Of a DNA stretch of 40,479 bases, positions 16,957 through 26,610 are shown piece after piece. Position 1 is the first letter of the stretch; every line of letters starts with the position of its first letter. The notes beneath the pieces are model-generated. The model did not search any database. It saw only the letters and a list, made by a program, of their open reading frames with translations, and was not told the DNA's origin. This stretch comes from Bacteroidaceae bacterium (GTDB lineage: Bacteria > Bacteroidota > Bacteroidia > Bacteroidales > Bacteroidaceae): contig JAKSIP010000016.1 in the NCBI GenBank assembly GCA_024398715.1, positions 1 through 40,479 of the forward strand, given 5' to 3'. Position numbers and translations under genes: made by a program.

Positions 16957-19845
16957 ATGAATTCCTTTCTTGATTCTGTTGCACAGCATATCTTTAACAG
17001 ATTTTGCTTAAAAAACGGAATAGCGGACAATAAAGCATTAACCGGAGTTACCGTGGTTTTCCCAAACCGCCGTGCCTCCGGTTTTTTCAATACCTCTTTG
17101 CTGCAGTGCAGCGATTCCCCTTTCTTTGCTCCTTCATATTCTACAATACAGGATCTGTTCAATTCCCTTTCCGAACTGAAACAGCTTGACGATATCCGGT
17201 TGGTATGCAGGTTGCATGAACATTATTGCAAATCTCTTGGCCGCAGCGAATCTTTGGACAGCTTCTGGCCATGGGGCGAAATCCTTTTGCGTGACTTTGA
17301 TGATATTGACAGCCAGATGGTTCCCGCCGCTACACTGTTTTCAAATCTCAATGCCGTAAAAGAGCAGGCATCGGACTTGACTTATCTTACAAGTGAGCAG
17401 ACAGATGTCCTGAAAAACTTCTTCCACAGTTTCAAACAACAGTCAGAGATAAAAGACAATTTTGTTAAAGTCTGGAATAAACTGTTTGACATATACAGCA
17501 GTTTTACTGACAGTCTGCTGCAAGACGGGTGCGGCTATCCGGGCATGATACAGCGCAATGTTGCCCAATCACTGAAAGACAATACCTTGTGCCGGAACAA
17601 GCGCAACCTGCTGGACAGCACGGTCTATGTCTTTGTAGGCTTCAACAAACTTGAACAATCTGAAAAAATCCTTTTTGATTATCTGAAACAGAACGGTAAT
17701 GCGCTGTTCTATTGGGACTACTCAAATCACTATGTGGGCGATGCCAACAACGAGGCAGGCTGTTTCATCAAAGAGAATATGAGCCGCTATCCTGCTCCGC
17801 AAGGTTTTGAATGCACTACTCTTATACCGCAGATAAAGGTCGTTTCTACAAAGAGCAACTATAATCAGGCATCGTATATTCAGAAATGGCTTGATGAAAT
17901 AGACTTTGAATCCAATCCTGCGCAGACAGACAATGCTGTTGTCCTGTGCAACAGCAACCTTCTGCTTCACGTTATCCATTCTCTTGATGCGCGGCTTGTG
18001 CCCAATACCAATATCACAATGGGGTATCCGCTTACGCAGACAGGTGCCTATACTTTTATAAGGTCTCTTCTTGAACTTCAGGAATACTACTCGCAAAAGA
18101 ATGACTCTTTCCGTCTGAAATATGTGGTTTCCGTTTTGTCTGTTCCGTTCATTTCCAGCAAAATACCGGAGGCTGTTGAATTGCGGGCAAAACTTCTTAA
18201 GGAAAGGGCTTTCTATCCATCGGCTGCTGAACTGCTGGACAATTATTGCGCTCAAGAACAATATGCACCGCTCAGATGCCTGTGGCGTAAGACTGAAGGT
18301 ACAAAAGACCTTCTTGAGTGGCTTATGGAATCCATTACCGTTTTTGCACCAAATAACAATGCTCTGGATTCCGAGTCTGTTTACAGAATATATACCATCA
18401 TAAACAGATTGTGCGGTTTGGCAGAAACGGATCTGAAAGAACTTTCACAGGCTTCCGTGGTCAGACTTCTGGAAAAAATGATGTTTTCCGCAACTGTCCC
18501 GTTCCATGGCGACCCCATTCACGGATTGCAGATTATGGGCATGCTTGAAACCAGAAACCTGGATTTCAGAAATGTCCTGATTCTTGGGGCGAATGACAAT
18601 GAACTCCCGGGATTTTCCGAGTCTCCGTCTTTTATTCCGTTCTCTCTGCGGAAGGCTTTCGGAATGAATACGTTTCTTGACAGCAATGCTATTGCCGCTT
18701 ACAATTTTTACCATCTCCTTTCCCGTGCTGAGTCTGTTACCATAATGTATAACAGCAATACGGAAGGCGTTTCTCCAGGTCAGCCTTCAAGGTATCTGTT
18801 GCAGCTGCAGGTAGAATGGCAAAAAAAGATTGGGCACTATCATATTGAGTCGGAAATTATTCCCAGTGAACTGCCAGGCTATTCCGTTGTGGAACGCAGT
18901 GCTGAAATCACCCGGAAAATCATAGAACGCTTTGATAAATCGGTTTCTCCGTCTGCAATCAAGACTTATCTGAAATGTTCCATGCAGTTCTATTTCAGAT
19001 TTGTGCTTGGAATATCAGAAACCCCCGATGCCGACACAGATATCAATCCGTTGCTTTCAGGAGAACTGTTTCACAAGACTATGGAGCTGATTTACGCGTC
19101 GTTCGGCATGGGCATTGTCAATAAAGACCAGATACAGTCCCTGCTGCAGAACAAATCCGTTCTGGACGGTTTCATAGATCAGGCTTTCAGGGAGATATAT
19201 TTCAAAAGCAGCAAAGTGACGTATAACGGACCTCTTATGATTGAAAAGACCAAGTTAAGGCGGTTGGTTAAAAATCAGCTTGAACTGGATCTTGAGTATG
19301 CTCCGTTTGAATATATTGCCAGCGAAAAGTTCCAATGTACAGATTTTGAAATTGATAATCCCTTGTGCCCCGGCGAACCGCTTGCTGTTAAAGTAGGGGG
19401 TGTGATAGACCGCCTTGATCTCAAGGACGGTACAGTAAGAATTGTTGATTACAAGACCGGTAAACCAGGTTCTCTCAAACTCCCGGATTCCATAGAGAAA
19501 CTGATAGAGGATTCAAAAAAGGCGGATAGTTCGGCAAAAGCGGAAAATATTCTTCAAATAATACTGTATGCCTACATTCTTGATAAATTGGAAACCTATC
19601 CCAATTATGACCTGTCCGGTATTCTGTTTTATCCGCTGAAACATGATAAAAAGCAACAGCTGTTCTCATTGACCGGCGAACCGGTTAAGGATATGAGGGA
19701 ATACATCAGGCCTTTCAAAACCGTGCTGGGCAATATCATTTCTGAGATTTATTCCGCAAATGGCGAAGGATTCAGGGTTTGTCCGGATAAGGAACAGACT
19801 TCCAAATGCAAGTATTGCGCATATAAGGTTTTGTGTGAAAGATAA
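16957..19845 (+). CDS. AddB/RecB-like PD-(D/E)XK nuclease with an Fe-S cysteine set
   Basis: A 962-residue cytoplasmic protein resembling AddB-type subunits of recombinational exonucleases. The first 640 residues hold a degenerate helicase-like region (GVTVVFPNRRASGFF; VFVGFNKLEQSEKILFDYL; QIMGMLETRNLDFRNVLILGANDNELPGF). The nuclease follows: SPSAIKTYLKCSMQFYFRFVLG (Cys near 675), LLSGELFHKTME near 701, GGVIDRLDLKDGTVRIVDYKTGK near 814 with the D..YK catalytic set, then C-x2-C-x5-C at the C-terminus (KCKYCAYKVLCER). One early cysteine plus C-x2-C-x5-C is the Fe-S arrangement of AddB. It probably works with an AddA-like helicase-nuclease, which is not in this window; the next gene is a TonB receptor. 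The start abuts the SGNH stop. Confidence 0.85.
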   Translation: MNSFLDSVAQHIFNRFCLKNGIADNKALTGVTVVFPNRRASGFFNTSLLQCSDSPFFAPSYSTIQDLFNSLSELKQLDDIRLVCRLHEHYCKSLGRSESLDSFWPWGEILLRDFDDIDSQMVPAATLFSNLNAVKEQASDLTYLTSEQTDVLKNFFHSFKQQSEIKDNFVKVWNKLFDIYSSFTDSLLQDGCGYPGMIQRNVAQSLKDNTLCRNKRNLLDSTVYVFVGFNKLEQSEKILFDYLKQNGNALFYWDYSNHYVGDANNEAGCFIKENMSRYPAPQGFECTTLIPQIKVVSTKSNYNQASYIQKWLDEIDFESNPAQTDNAVVLCNSNLLLHVIHSLDARLVPNTNITMGYPLTQTGAYTFIRSLLELQEYYSQKNDSFRLKYVVSVLSVPFISSKIPEAVELRAKLLKERAFYPSAAELLDNYCAQEQYAPLRCLWRKTEGTKDLLEWLMESITVFAPNNNALDSESVYRIYTIINRLCGLAETDLKELSQASVVRLLEKMMFSATVPFHGDPIHGLQIMGMLETRNLDFRNVLILGANDNELPGFSESPSFIPFSLRKAFGMNTFLDSNAIAAYNFYHLLSRAESVTIMYNSNTEGVSPGQPSRYLLQLQVEWQKKIGHYHIESEIIPSELPGYSVVERSAEITRKIIERFDKSVSPSAIKTYLKCSMQFYFRFVLGISETPDADTDINPLLSGELFHKTMELIYASFGMGIVNKDQIQSLLQNKSVLDGFIDQAFREIYFKSSKVTYNGPLMIEKTKLRRLVKNQLELDLEYAPFEYIASEKFQCTDFEIDNPLCPGEPLAVKVGGVIDRLDLKDGTVRIVDYKTGKPGSLKLPDSIEKLIEDSKKADSSAKAENILQIILYAYILDKLETYPNYDLSGILFYPLKHDKKQQLFSLTGEPVKDMREYIRPFKTVLGNIISEIYSANGEGFRVCPDKEQTSKCKYCAYKVLCER

Positions 19846-19855
19846 GTTTTTTTTG

Positions 19856-19863
19856 TAACTTTG
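19856..19863 (+). promoter_or_regulatory. -7 element of the TonB receptor gene
   Basis: TAACTTTG matches TAnnTTTG, 25 bp before the ATG at 19889 and 10 bp after the nuclease stop. A TTTG at 19830-19833 lies 22 bp upstream, slightly beyond the usual spacing and inside the nuclease gene. Confidence 0.6.
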
Positions 19864-19888
19864 CGCAAAATTTTGATATACTGGTTAT

Positions 19889-22800
19889 ATGGCAAGAAAA
19901 CTATTCCGGATTTTTCTGATTATTCTGTTTATTCCAATAGCAGCATCGGCTCAGGAACTGTCATCCGTTACAGGTCGGGTTACTATGGAAGGTGAACCTC
20001 TTCCGGGTGCGAATGTTGTTTTGACGAATGTGGAAACCGGTGTCTTTTCCGGTACCATAGCGAATAATCAGGGCTTCTATTCTCTATCTGACCTTTATCC
20101 GGGTAAATATACCATAAAGTTCTCTTTTGTAGGGTGCGTTGACAATGTGTATGATCTTGAACTTTTTATGGGAGACAATTCACGTATCGATGTTGAAATG
20201 AACCAGAGTTCCAACACTTTGCAGCAGATTGATATTGTTGCCGAATCAACCGCTTTCAATCAGTTGCGTACAGGTCTCTCTACGGTAATAAACCATAATC
20301 TGATTGAAACCCTGCCCTCTATTGAACGCACATTGCCGGATTATGTACGTATTTCTCCGTTTGTCGGTCTTGACAACTCACTGTCCGGACGTGACGGCCG
20401 TCTGACCGGCCTTACCCTTGACGGTGTTTCCATCAATAATGCCTTTGGCAGTACGGCACAATTGCCCGGCGCAGGTTCTCCCATCTCTATTGAAGCGGTA
20501 AAAGAGGTTCAGGTTGCCATTGCTCCTTTCGATGTTTCCCAAAGCAATTTTATTGGCGGAAGTGTCAATGCAATAACCAAAGCCGGAAGCAACAGCCTGC
20601 AGGGCAGCGTTTACGGCTTCTATTCGAATCAGAATTTCAGCGGTAGCAATATTGCAGGTACAAAGGTGGCAAAAGACAACTGGAGCAAGATAGTTGGCGG
20701 TATTACTCTTGGCGGCCCTATTGTAAAGGACAGGCTGTTCTTTTTTATCAATTACGAGTACGATAACCGTCCGCAACCTGTTTCCAGGTGGAAGCTTTCC
20801 CAGGATGGCATAGCAAATTCATCCACTCTTACAAGCCGTGTCACACAGGCCGATATGGATGCTTTCTCAGCCGCATTGTCACAGTATGGCTACAATCCCG
20901 GATCGACGGATCTTTCTGATGGAGGCTCCGTAAGTCATAGGGGTATGGTGCGTCTGGACTGGAACATATCCAAGAAACATAACCTGATGGCAAGGTTCAA
21001 TCTGTCTCAGAATACGCAGGCATACACACCTTCTGCCAGAACTACTTTCGGTCCCAAGACTCCAAGTGACAGAGTGGGTGCCGATGCATACGTGTTCTCC
21101 AATAACTGCTACAGGATTCACGATGGTGTATGGAGCGGCGAGATTGACTTGAAGAGTAATGTCACTCCAATGTTCTCCAACAGATTTACCTTATCTGTAA
21201 GCGATGTCTATAACGAGCGGTCCAGCAACTCATCCCAGTTCCCGCATATAGATATACTTGACGGGAACGGCAATGCTTTTATGAGTGCCGGATATGAACT
21301 CTTTTCATACAATACCGGAAACAATGTCAGAACATACAACCTGAGAGAACAGGCCAAGTTTACACTTACCAATAATATCGTTACATTAGGATTTACTGCA
21401 GAACGTCAGGAAACAAGGACAAACTATATGCAGGCCGGTCTTGGCTATTACAAATATGCAAGTCTTCAGGATTTCCAGAATCAGGCTGCTCCTGTTGCGT
21501 TCGCAATGACTTACGGGTATGGTCCGGATCTCCCTATGGCAAAGACCAATACATCTACAGCCGGCCTCTATTTTCAGGATCAGTTGACATTGGGCAGATT
21601 TGTACTGACTGCAGGACTGCGAGCCGATGCTTTCTGTTTTACCAATAAACTTATTGAGAATACTGCCGTGTCTGAAATTTCATGGCGTAACGGTTTGAAA
21701 ATCAATACCGGCCAATGGCCAGCTTTTCAAATTGCTGTCTCACCGCGTGTAGGATTCAATTACGATGTCAACGGAGACAACCATTTCCTTGTTCGTGGAG
21801 GTGCAGGCATCTTTTCAGGCAGAGTACCTACAATAATATATGCAAACGTTCCTTTATACAGCGGATTGATTCAGAATACTGCGATAGCATATACCGGTAC
21901 CAACGATGAACTCCTGTCAGGATTGCAGGGCAAATTCTACACTACACGTCAGGAATTGCAGACCTATCTTGCAGATAAAGGTTATCCGCAGCAGCCTACA
22001 ACAACAGTGCTGCCCAGTACCGTCTGCGGTGTATATTCAAAATTCAAATTACCGCAGACAATCAAGACTTCTATCGGTACAGATTATAAATTCTATACAA
22101 AGATGCCAATGTCCATTCAGGCAGAGGTTATCTATTCAAAGGATTTGAACGCTTTCTACATCAACAATTACAACCTGAACTCGGAATACAATTTTTCCCG
22201 TTATCTGGGAGAGGATAACCGCATCAATTATTACAGTACGTTCGTTTCTGAAACTCCTTATATAAACAACAATGTCAATGCCGGAGCATGTGTTCTTGAC
22301 AACACCGGAATGGGGTGGGGACTGCAAGGCTATTTCACATTCAATATGGAACCGGTCAAGAACCTTCAGCTGTCTGCTACTTATGCATACCAGCATATAA
22401 TGTCTATGCAGACAAATGACGGTTCACAGATGTATTCAATATGGAGTGCCACTCCTAGTGTTGACAGCCCTAATGAACGTCTGCTGAAACGTTCCGCATT
22501 CGCAATCCCCCATAAGGTATCCGCATATTTGTCTTACAAACTCAATTATTGCAATGACCGCCTTTCCACATCGTTCGGTCTGTTCTATACGGCGCACACA
22601 TCGGGCTTATACAGTTATATGTACACCAACGATATGAACGGAGATGGCAATGTGAATGACCTGATATATGTTCCTTCTACAAAAGAAGGTATAAAGTTTG
22701 TTGACACACCGGCATATACGGCGCAGGAACAGCGCGATGCATTCTGGGCGTTTGTGGAGTCTGACCCGTATCTCAGTACACGCAAAGGCAAGTATGCAGA

Positions 22801-23131
22801 GGCGAATGCTGCCACATTAAAATGGACACATCGTCTGGATTTCCGTTTTACACAGGACTTTATTGTTTATTCCGGAAAGAAAGAGCATACCTTGCAGCTT
22901 ACATTTGATATTGTCAATCTGCCTAACCTTCTCAACAGCAACTGGGGCGTCCAGTATGGTGCGGGTGCCTGCAATTACGGACGTATCCTCAAGTACGAGG
23001 GCCAGACCGGTAATGTGCCGCAGTTCTCTTTGTGGTCCAACAGAGACGGCCTTGTATCAAAAAGCAACGAGGTTATCAAATCTGCCGAGTATTGCTGGCA
23101 GATCCAGTTCGGTCTCTCTTACAAGTTCTGA
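19889..23131 (+). CDS. Oar-like TonB-dependent outer membrane receptor with carboxypeptidase-regulatory-like domain
   Basis: An outer membrane barrel of 1080 residues powered by TonB. The signal peptide is MARKLFRIFLIILFIPIAASAQ. Residues about 25-110 form a CarboxypepD_reg-like beta-sandwich (SSVTGRVTMEGEPLPGANVVLTNV..GTIANNQGFYSLSDLYPGKYTI). The plug region includes GRDGRLTGLTLDGVSINNAFG and VAIAPFDVSQSNFIGGSVNAITKAGSN, typical of the Oar branch rather than SusC. Barrel strands fill the rest, with the conserved NGDGNVNDLIYVP loop near residue 915 and a final strand WQIQFGLSYKF. No SusD gene follows, which also points away from a glycan-uptake pair. Oar-like proteins have been linked to surface adhesion or protein export; the ligand here is unknown. 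It ends directly against convergent miaB (0 bp). Confidence 0.9.
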   Translation: MARKLFRIFLIILFIPIAASAQELSSVTGRVTMEGEPLPGANVVLTNVETGVFSGTIANNQGFYSLSDLYPGKYTIKFSFVGCVDNVYDLELFMGDNSRIDVEMNQSSNTLQQIDIVAESTAFNQLRTGLSTVINHNLIETLPSIERTLPDYVRISPFVGLDNSLSGRDGRLTGLTLDGVSINNAFGSTAQLPGAGSPISIEAVKEVQVAIAPFDVSQSNFIGGSVNAITKAGSNSLQGSVYGFYSNQNFSGSNIAGTKVAKDNWSKIVGGITLGGPIVKDRLFFFINYEYDNRPQPVSRWKLSQDGIANSSTLTSRVTQADMDAFSAALSQYGYNPGSTDLSDGGSVSHRGMVRLDWNISKKHNLMARFNLSQNTQAYTPSARTTFGPKTPSDRVGADAYVFSNNCYRIHDGVWSGEIDLKSNVTPMFSNRFTLSVSDVYNERSSNSSQFPHIDILDGNGNAFMSAGYELFSYNTGNNVRTYNLREQAKFTLTNNIVTLGFTAERQETRTNYMQAGLGYYKYASLQDFQNQAAPVAFAMTYGYGPDLPMAKTNTSTAGLYFQDQLTLGRFVLTAGLRADAFCFTNKLIENTAVSEISWRNGLKINTGQWPAFQIAVSPRVGFNYDVNGDNHFLVRGGAGIFSGRVPTIIYANVPLYSGLIQNTAIAYTGTNDELLSGLQGKFYTTRQELQTYLADKGYPQQPTTTVLPSTVCGVYSKFKLPQTIKTSIGTDYKFYTKMPMSIQAEVIYSKDLNAFYINNYNLNSEYNFSRYLGEDNRINYYSTFVSETPYINNNVNAGACVLDNTGMGWGLQGYFTFNMEPVKNLQLSATYAYQHIMSMQTNDGSQMYSIWSATPSVDSPNERLLKRSAFAIPHKVSAYLSYKLNYCNDRLSTSFGLFYTAHTSGLYSYMYTNDMNGDGNVNDLIYVPSTKEGIKFVDTPAYTAQEQRDAFWAFVESDPYLSTRKGKYAEANAATLKWTHRLDFRFTQDFIVYSGKKEHTLQLTFDIVNLPNLLNSNWGVQYGAGACNYGRILKYEGQTGNVPQFSLWSNRDGLVSKSNEVIKSAEYCWQIQFGLSYKF

Positions 23132-24460
23132 TTACTCTTCTACCTGGCCAATGAGAGTGGCGGTAGTGGCGGAAAGAATGCGAACGTTGACCAAATCGCC
23201 AATCTTTTGCGTAGTAGGAGTGAAAACAACAGTATAATTCTGCTCTGTGCGGCCGTAGAACTGCTTGCTGGAACGTTTGGAATAACCTTCAACAAGCACT
23301 TCCATAACCTTGCCAACGCAGGCATTGTGGCACTGCAGAGAAAGCTCACCCTGCAACCCAATCATCTGGTTCAGACGGCGTATCTTGACATCCTCCGGGA
23401 CATCGTCCGGAAGATTGCGGCTGGCGTATGTACCGGGACGCTCAGAGTATTTGAAATCAAAAGAGGCATCGAACATACACTCACGCATAAGGCTCAGAGT
23501 CTGCTCGTGGTCTTCCTCAGTTTCGGAATGGAACCCGGTGAACATATCGGTAGAAAGGCCGCAGTCAGGAATAATGGCGCGTATGGCGGCAACACGCTCA
23601 AGATACCATTCGCGCGTATATTTGCGGTTCATCAGGCGCAGAATGCGGTTGCTTCCGCTCTGAACCGGCAGGTGGATGTGACGGCACACATTCGGTTCCT
23701 CTGCAATGACATGAAGAGTGGCATCGCTCATATCTTTAGGATGCGATGTTGTGAAACGCACGCGCATGCCTGGAACGGCACGGGCAACTGTACGCAGGAG
23801 TGTAGGGAAATCTATGTCGTTGAACTTGTATGAATTGACGTTCTGTCCCAGCAGCGTAACCTCCTTGTAGCCTTTTGCCTCAAGGTCTTTCACCTCTGAA
23901 AGGATACTCTCTATGTCACGGCTACGCTCGCGCCCGCGTGTGTAAGGAACAATGCAGTAGTGGCAGAAATTGTTGCATCCGCGCATTATGGAAACAAACC
24001 CGCTGATACGGTTTCCGCCAAGGCGGCACGGTATAACATCGCGATACGTTTCAGTAAGAGACAGGTCAAGATTTGCGGATTTATGTCCAAGTTCGGCTTC
24101 CGCAATCAGTTCCGGCAGAGAAAGGTAAGCATCCGGACCGGCCACAAGATCAGTGTGGTGGTTTTCTATCAGATCCCTGCCTACACGCTCAGCCATACAG
24201 CCTAACACACCGATAATTATGGGGCGGTTCTTCTTGCGCATGGCATTCAGCGCTTCAAGACGGTTCCAGATTTTCTGTTCGGCATTATCGCGAATGGAGC
24301 ATGTGTTGAGGAAGATGGCTGTAGCCTGGTCTATATCTTCTGTAACGGTGTAGCCTGCAGTCTGCATAATTGCAGCCACAACCTCGCTGTCTGCCACATT
24401 CATCTGGCATCCGTATGTTTCTATGAATAGTTTTCTCTCCACTTCTTTATTACTCTGCAT
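23132..24460 (-). CDS. miaB: tRNA-2-methylthio-N6-dimethylallyladenosine synthase (MiaB)
   Basis: A radical-SAM methylthiotransferase that converts i6A37 to ms2i6A37 in tRNAs reading UNN codons. I start at 24460 (MQSNKEVERKLFIETYGCQM, 442 aa); the frame is open about 200 codons further but that extension crosses the promoter and sufS. The N-terminal cluster cysteines lie in ETYGCQMN, LNTCSIRDNAEQK and VLGCMAERV. The radical-SAM motif is MRGCNNFCHYCIVPYTRGRERSR (C-x3-C-x2-C), and the C-terminal TRAM domain includes EVLVEGYSKRSSKQFYGRT. It is transcribed divergently from sufS, with the -7 box almost touching the start codon. The shared need for sulfur and Fe-S clusters gives the divergent pairing with sufS a plausible logic. 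Confidence 0.96.
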   Translation of the reverse strand: MQSNKEVERKLFIETYGCQMNVADSEVVAAIMQTAGYTVTEDIDQATAIFLNTCSIRDNAEQKIWNRLEALNAMRKKNRPIIIGVLGCMAERVGRDLIENHHTDLVAGPDAYLSLPELIAEAELGHKSANLDLSLTETYRDVIPCRLGGNRISGFVSIMRGCNNFCHYCIVPYTRGRERSRDIESILSEVKDLEAKGYKEVTLLGQNVNSYKFNDIDFPTLLRTVARAVPGMRVRFTTSHPKDMSDATLHVIAEEPNVCRHIHLPVQSGSNRILRLMNRKYTREWYLERVAAIRAIIPDCGLSTDMFTGFHSETEEDHEQTLSLMRECMFDASFDFKYSERPGTYASRNLPDDVPEDVKIRRLNQMIGLQGELSLQCHNACVGKVMEVLVEGYSKRSSKQFYGRTEQNYTVVFTPTTQKIGDLVNVRILSATTATLIGQVEE

Positions 24461-24466
24461 CGGCCG

Positions 24467-24499
24467 CAAAGATACAAAAAAAATGACTACCTTTGCAAG
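24467..24499 (-). promoter_or_regulatory. miaB promoter overlapping the sufS promoter
   Basis: The minus strand reads TATCTTTG at 24474-24467, with CTTG (3 of 4 matching TTTG) at 24499-24496 after a 21-bp spacer. The expected start lies about 24460-24463, at or within 3 nt of the ATG, so the mRNA may be leaderless. Its -33 region sits directly beside the -7 box of sufS. Confidence 0.6.
24488..24495 (+). promoter_or_regulatory. -7 element of the sufS transcript
   Basis: TACCTTTG matches TAnnTTTG, 31 bp before the ATG at 24527. No TTTG is present at -33. The box lies between the two elements of the miaB promoter, so polymerase could not occupy both promoters at once. Confidence 0.6.
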
Positions 24500-24526
24500 C
24501 CGCAATATTACTTTGTTCCTGACATC

Positions 24527-25741
24527 ATGGATATTGAAAAGATAAGACAAGACTTCCCAATACTTGGCCAGACTGTTTACAACAAGCCGCTTGTATATCT
24601 TGACAACGCTGCCACAACGCAGAAGCCGCGTCTGGTAGTTGATTCCATGCAGGAACTTTACTACACAGTCAATGCAAACGTGCACCGCGGCGTCCACTAC
24701 CTGTCGGCACGTGCAACGGAATTGTTGGAGCAGGCCCGTGAACGTGTTGCCGGTTTTATCGGTGCTGAATCTCCGCAGAATATTGTGTTTACCCGCGGCA
24801 CCACGGAATCCCTGAACCTTATTGCAAGTTCTTTCACCAAAGCCTTTGTAAAGCCTGGCAGCCAGATTATCATATCTGCAATGGAACATCACAGCAATAT
24901 TGTTCCTTGGCAACTTGAGGCTGTTCGAGCAGGTGCTGAACTCAAGGTTATTCCGGTTGATGAAAACGGCAATTTGTTGCTGGATGAGTATAAGAAACTG
25001 TTCACGGAAAAGACCGTTCTTGTCAGCGTTACACACGTAAGCAACGTGCTTGGAACAGTGAATCCGGTTGCAGAACTGGCGCGGATTGCCCACAGCCACA
25101 ATGTCCCCATTGTTATTGACGGAGCGCAGTCAACCCCTCACATGAAGATTGACGTACGGGCTACCGATGCCGATTTTTTTGTTTTCAGCGGCCACAAAAT
25201 GTACGGTCCTACCGGCATTGGCGTACTGTATGGCAAACGTGAACTGTTGGAGGCCATGCCACCGTACCAGGGAGGCGGTGAGATGATCAAACATGTTTCC
25301 TTTGAAAAGACCACATACAACGAACTTCCGTACAAGTTCGAGGCCGGCACCCCGGATTATATCGCCGCCATTGCTCTTGCCCGTGCCATTGACTATATGG
25401 AAGGCATCGGCATGGAAGCCATTGAACAGCATGAAAAGGAACTGATGCAGTATGCCATGCAGCGTCTGTCCGCTATCGACGACATTCGTTTTATAGGCAA
25501 TGCTGCAGAACGCAGCGGCGTCATTTCTTTTCTTGTCGGCAATATCCATCCTACCGATATGGGCGTACTGCTTGACCATCTGGGCATTGCTGTTCGTACC
25601 GGACATCATTGTGCGGAACCGCTGATGGACCGTTACGGCATACCGGGAACATTGCGTATCTCTTTTGGCCTTTACAATACTTTGACCGATGTCGATGCCC
25701 TTATGAATGCTCTTGGCCGCGTTATTCCTATGCTTTCTTGA
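24527..25741 (+). CDS. sufS: SufS-type cysteine desulfurase
   Basis: A PLP enzyme of 404 residues that takes sulfur from cysteine to form a persulfide for Fe-S cluster assembly. Features: YLDNAATTQKP (24-33), HYLSARATELLEQAR, FTRGTTESLNL (88-98), MEHHSNIVPW (119-128), VIDGAQSTPH (196-205), the PLP lysine Lys224 in FSGHKMYGPTG, and the active-site Cys362 in VRTGHHCAEPLMDRYG, the class II (SufS/CsdA) pattern. The usual partners sufB, sufC and sufD are not adjacent in this window. coaX follows at 21 bp, and divergent miaB is a cluster-dependent sulfur-using enzyme. Confidence 0.93.
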   Translation: MDIEKIRQDFPILGQTVYNKPLVYLDNAATTQKPRLVVDSMQELYYTVNANVHRGVHYLSARATELLEQARERVAGFIGAESPQNIVFTRGTTESLNLIASSFTKAFVKPGSQIIISAMEHHSNIVPWQLEAVRAGAELKVIPVDENGNLLLDEYKKLFTEKTVLVSVTHVSNVLGTVNPVAELARIAHSHNVPIVIDGAQSTPHMKIDVRATDADFFVFSGHKMYGPTGIGVLYGKRELLEAMPPYQGGGEMIKHVSFEKTTYNELPYKFEAGTPDYIAAIALARAIDYMEGIGMEAIEQHEKELMQYAMQRLSAIDDIRFIGNAAERSGVISFLVGNIHPTDMGVLLDHLGIAVRTGHHCAEPLMDRYGIPGTLRISFGLYNTLTDVDALMNALGRVIPMLS

Positions 25742-25762
25742 TTTATAAGATTGTAGGCGATT

Positions 25763-26569
25763 ATGAATCTGCTGATTGATATTGGAAACACTGCATGTAA
25801 GTTTGCTGTATGCTGCAATGGCGATATTCAGTTTGTCGCTAAAACTGAATATCCTGAACAACTGTTGGATTCTATTTCCGATTTTACTACTGCTGTCTCT
25901 CTTGAAAACCTCCGTTCAAATGGATGTTCTTGTTCTGGAATACGCAAAATATTTGCCTCTGTAGTTTTATGCAGCGTTCGTAATCTAACAGATGATTTTA
26001 TTTCAGAATTATCTCTTAAAAGTGATAATTTTATCCAAGTCAACGGCGATTTCATGAAACGGTGCGTTACGAGTGGTAAGCCGTATCCGGCTATATTCAA
26101 TACGTTGCGTCCGGACTTCGGTGCAGACCGGATTGCTGCTGTTGTAGGAGCCCGTTCTTTATGCAATTCTCAAAAAATGCTGGTTATTGATATGGGTACT
26201 GCCGTGACCTATGATTTGATAGATGGCGATAATTATCTTGGTGGCGCCATATCCATGGGGATGAACACGCGATATCGTGCTTTAGGCTTACTTACAGACA
26301 AAATTCCTCTTTTCAATCCGTTTGACCGACTTTCAAAACTGAGTGTTGACCAGATTCCTGCTGTCGGTCACGATACCGAAGACCATTTGGCATCGGGCAA
26401 TATTGTAGGTCTCAAATATGAATTGCAAGGTTTTATTGACCATTTCTGTGACTATCATGTAATCATTACCGGTGGCGATGCCCGCTTTTTTGCAGATTCT
26501 CTTAATCGCCCGGTTCAATATATACCTAACCTTACTTTTCAAGGACTTAACTACTTGTCAAACCTGTGA
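25763..26569 (+). CDS. coaX: Type III pantothenate kinase
   Basis: Phosphorylates pantothenate, the first step of coenzyme A synthesis, in the cytoplasm. At 268 residues it has the expected length and the ASKHA-fold motifs of CoaX: LLIDIGNTACKFAV (phosphate 1, Asp6), RPDFGADRIAAVVGA with the catalytic Asp and pantothenate contacts, VIDMGTAVTYDLI (phosphate 2), YLGGAISMGMNTRYRALGLLT, and VIITGGDARFFADSL near the C-terminus. It begins 21 bp after sufS and is followed 41 bp later by the DUF4476 gene, so the three may be cotranscribed. From here to about 28100 the DNA is visibly more AT-rich than the neighbouring genes. Confidence 0.93.
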   Translation: MNLLIDIGNTACKFAVCCNGDIQFVAKTEYPEQLLDSISDFTTAVSLENLRSNGCSCSGIRKIFASVVLCSVRNLTDDFISELSLKSDNFIQVNGDFMKRCVTSGKPYPAIFNTLRPDFGADRIAAVVGARSLCNSQKMLVIDMGTAVTYDLIDGDNYLGGAISMGMNTRYRALGLLTDKIPLFNPFDRLSKLSVDQIPAVGHDTEDHLASGNIVGLKYELQGFIDHFCDYHVIITGGDARFFADSLNRPVQYIPNLTFQGLNYLSNL

Positions 26570-26610
26570 AATTAGAAAAATTACTATAAACTATAACAAA
26601 TACATTGCTT

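Noticed and set aside
24461..25099. N-terminal extension of about 200 residues on MiaB
   Set aside because: It lies antisense to sufS, crosses both promoters and lacks any MiaB-like sequence; the family start matches 24460.
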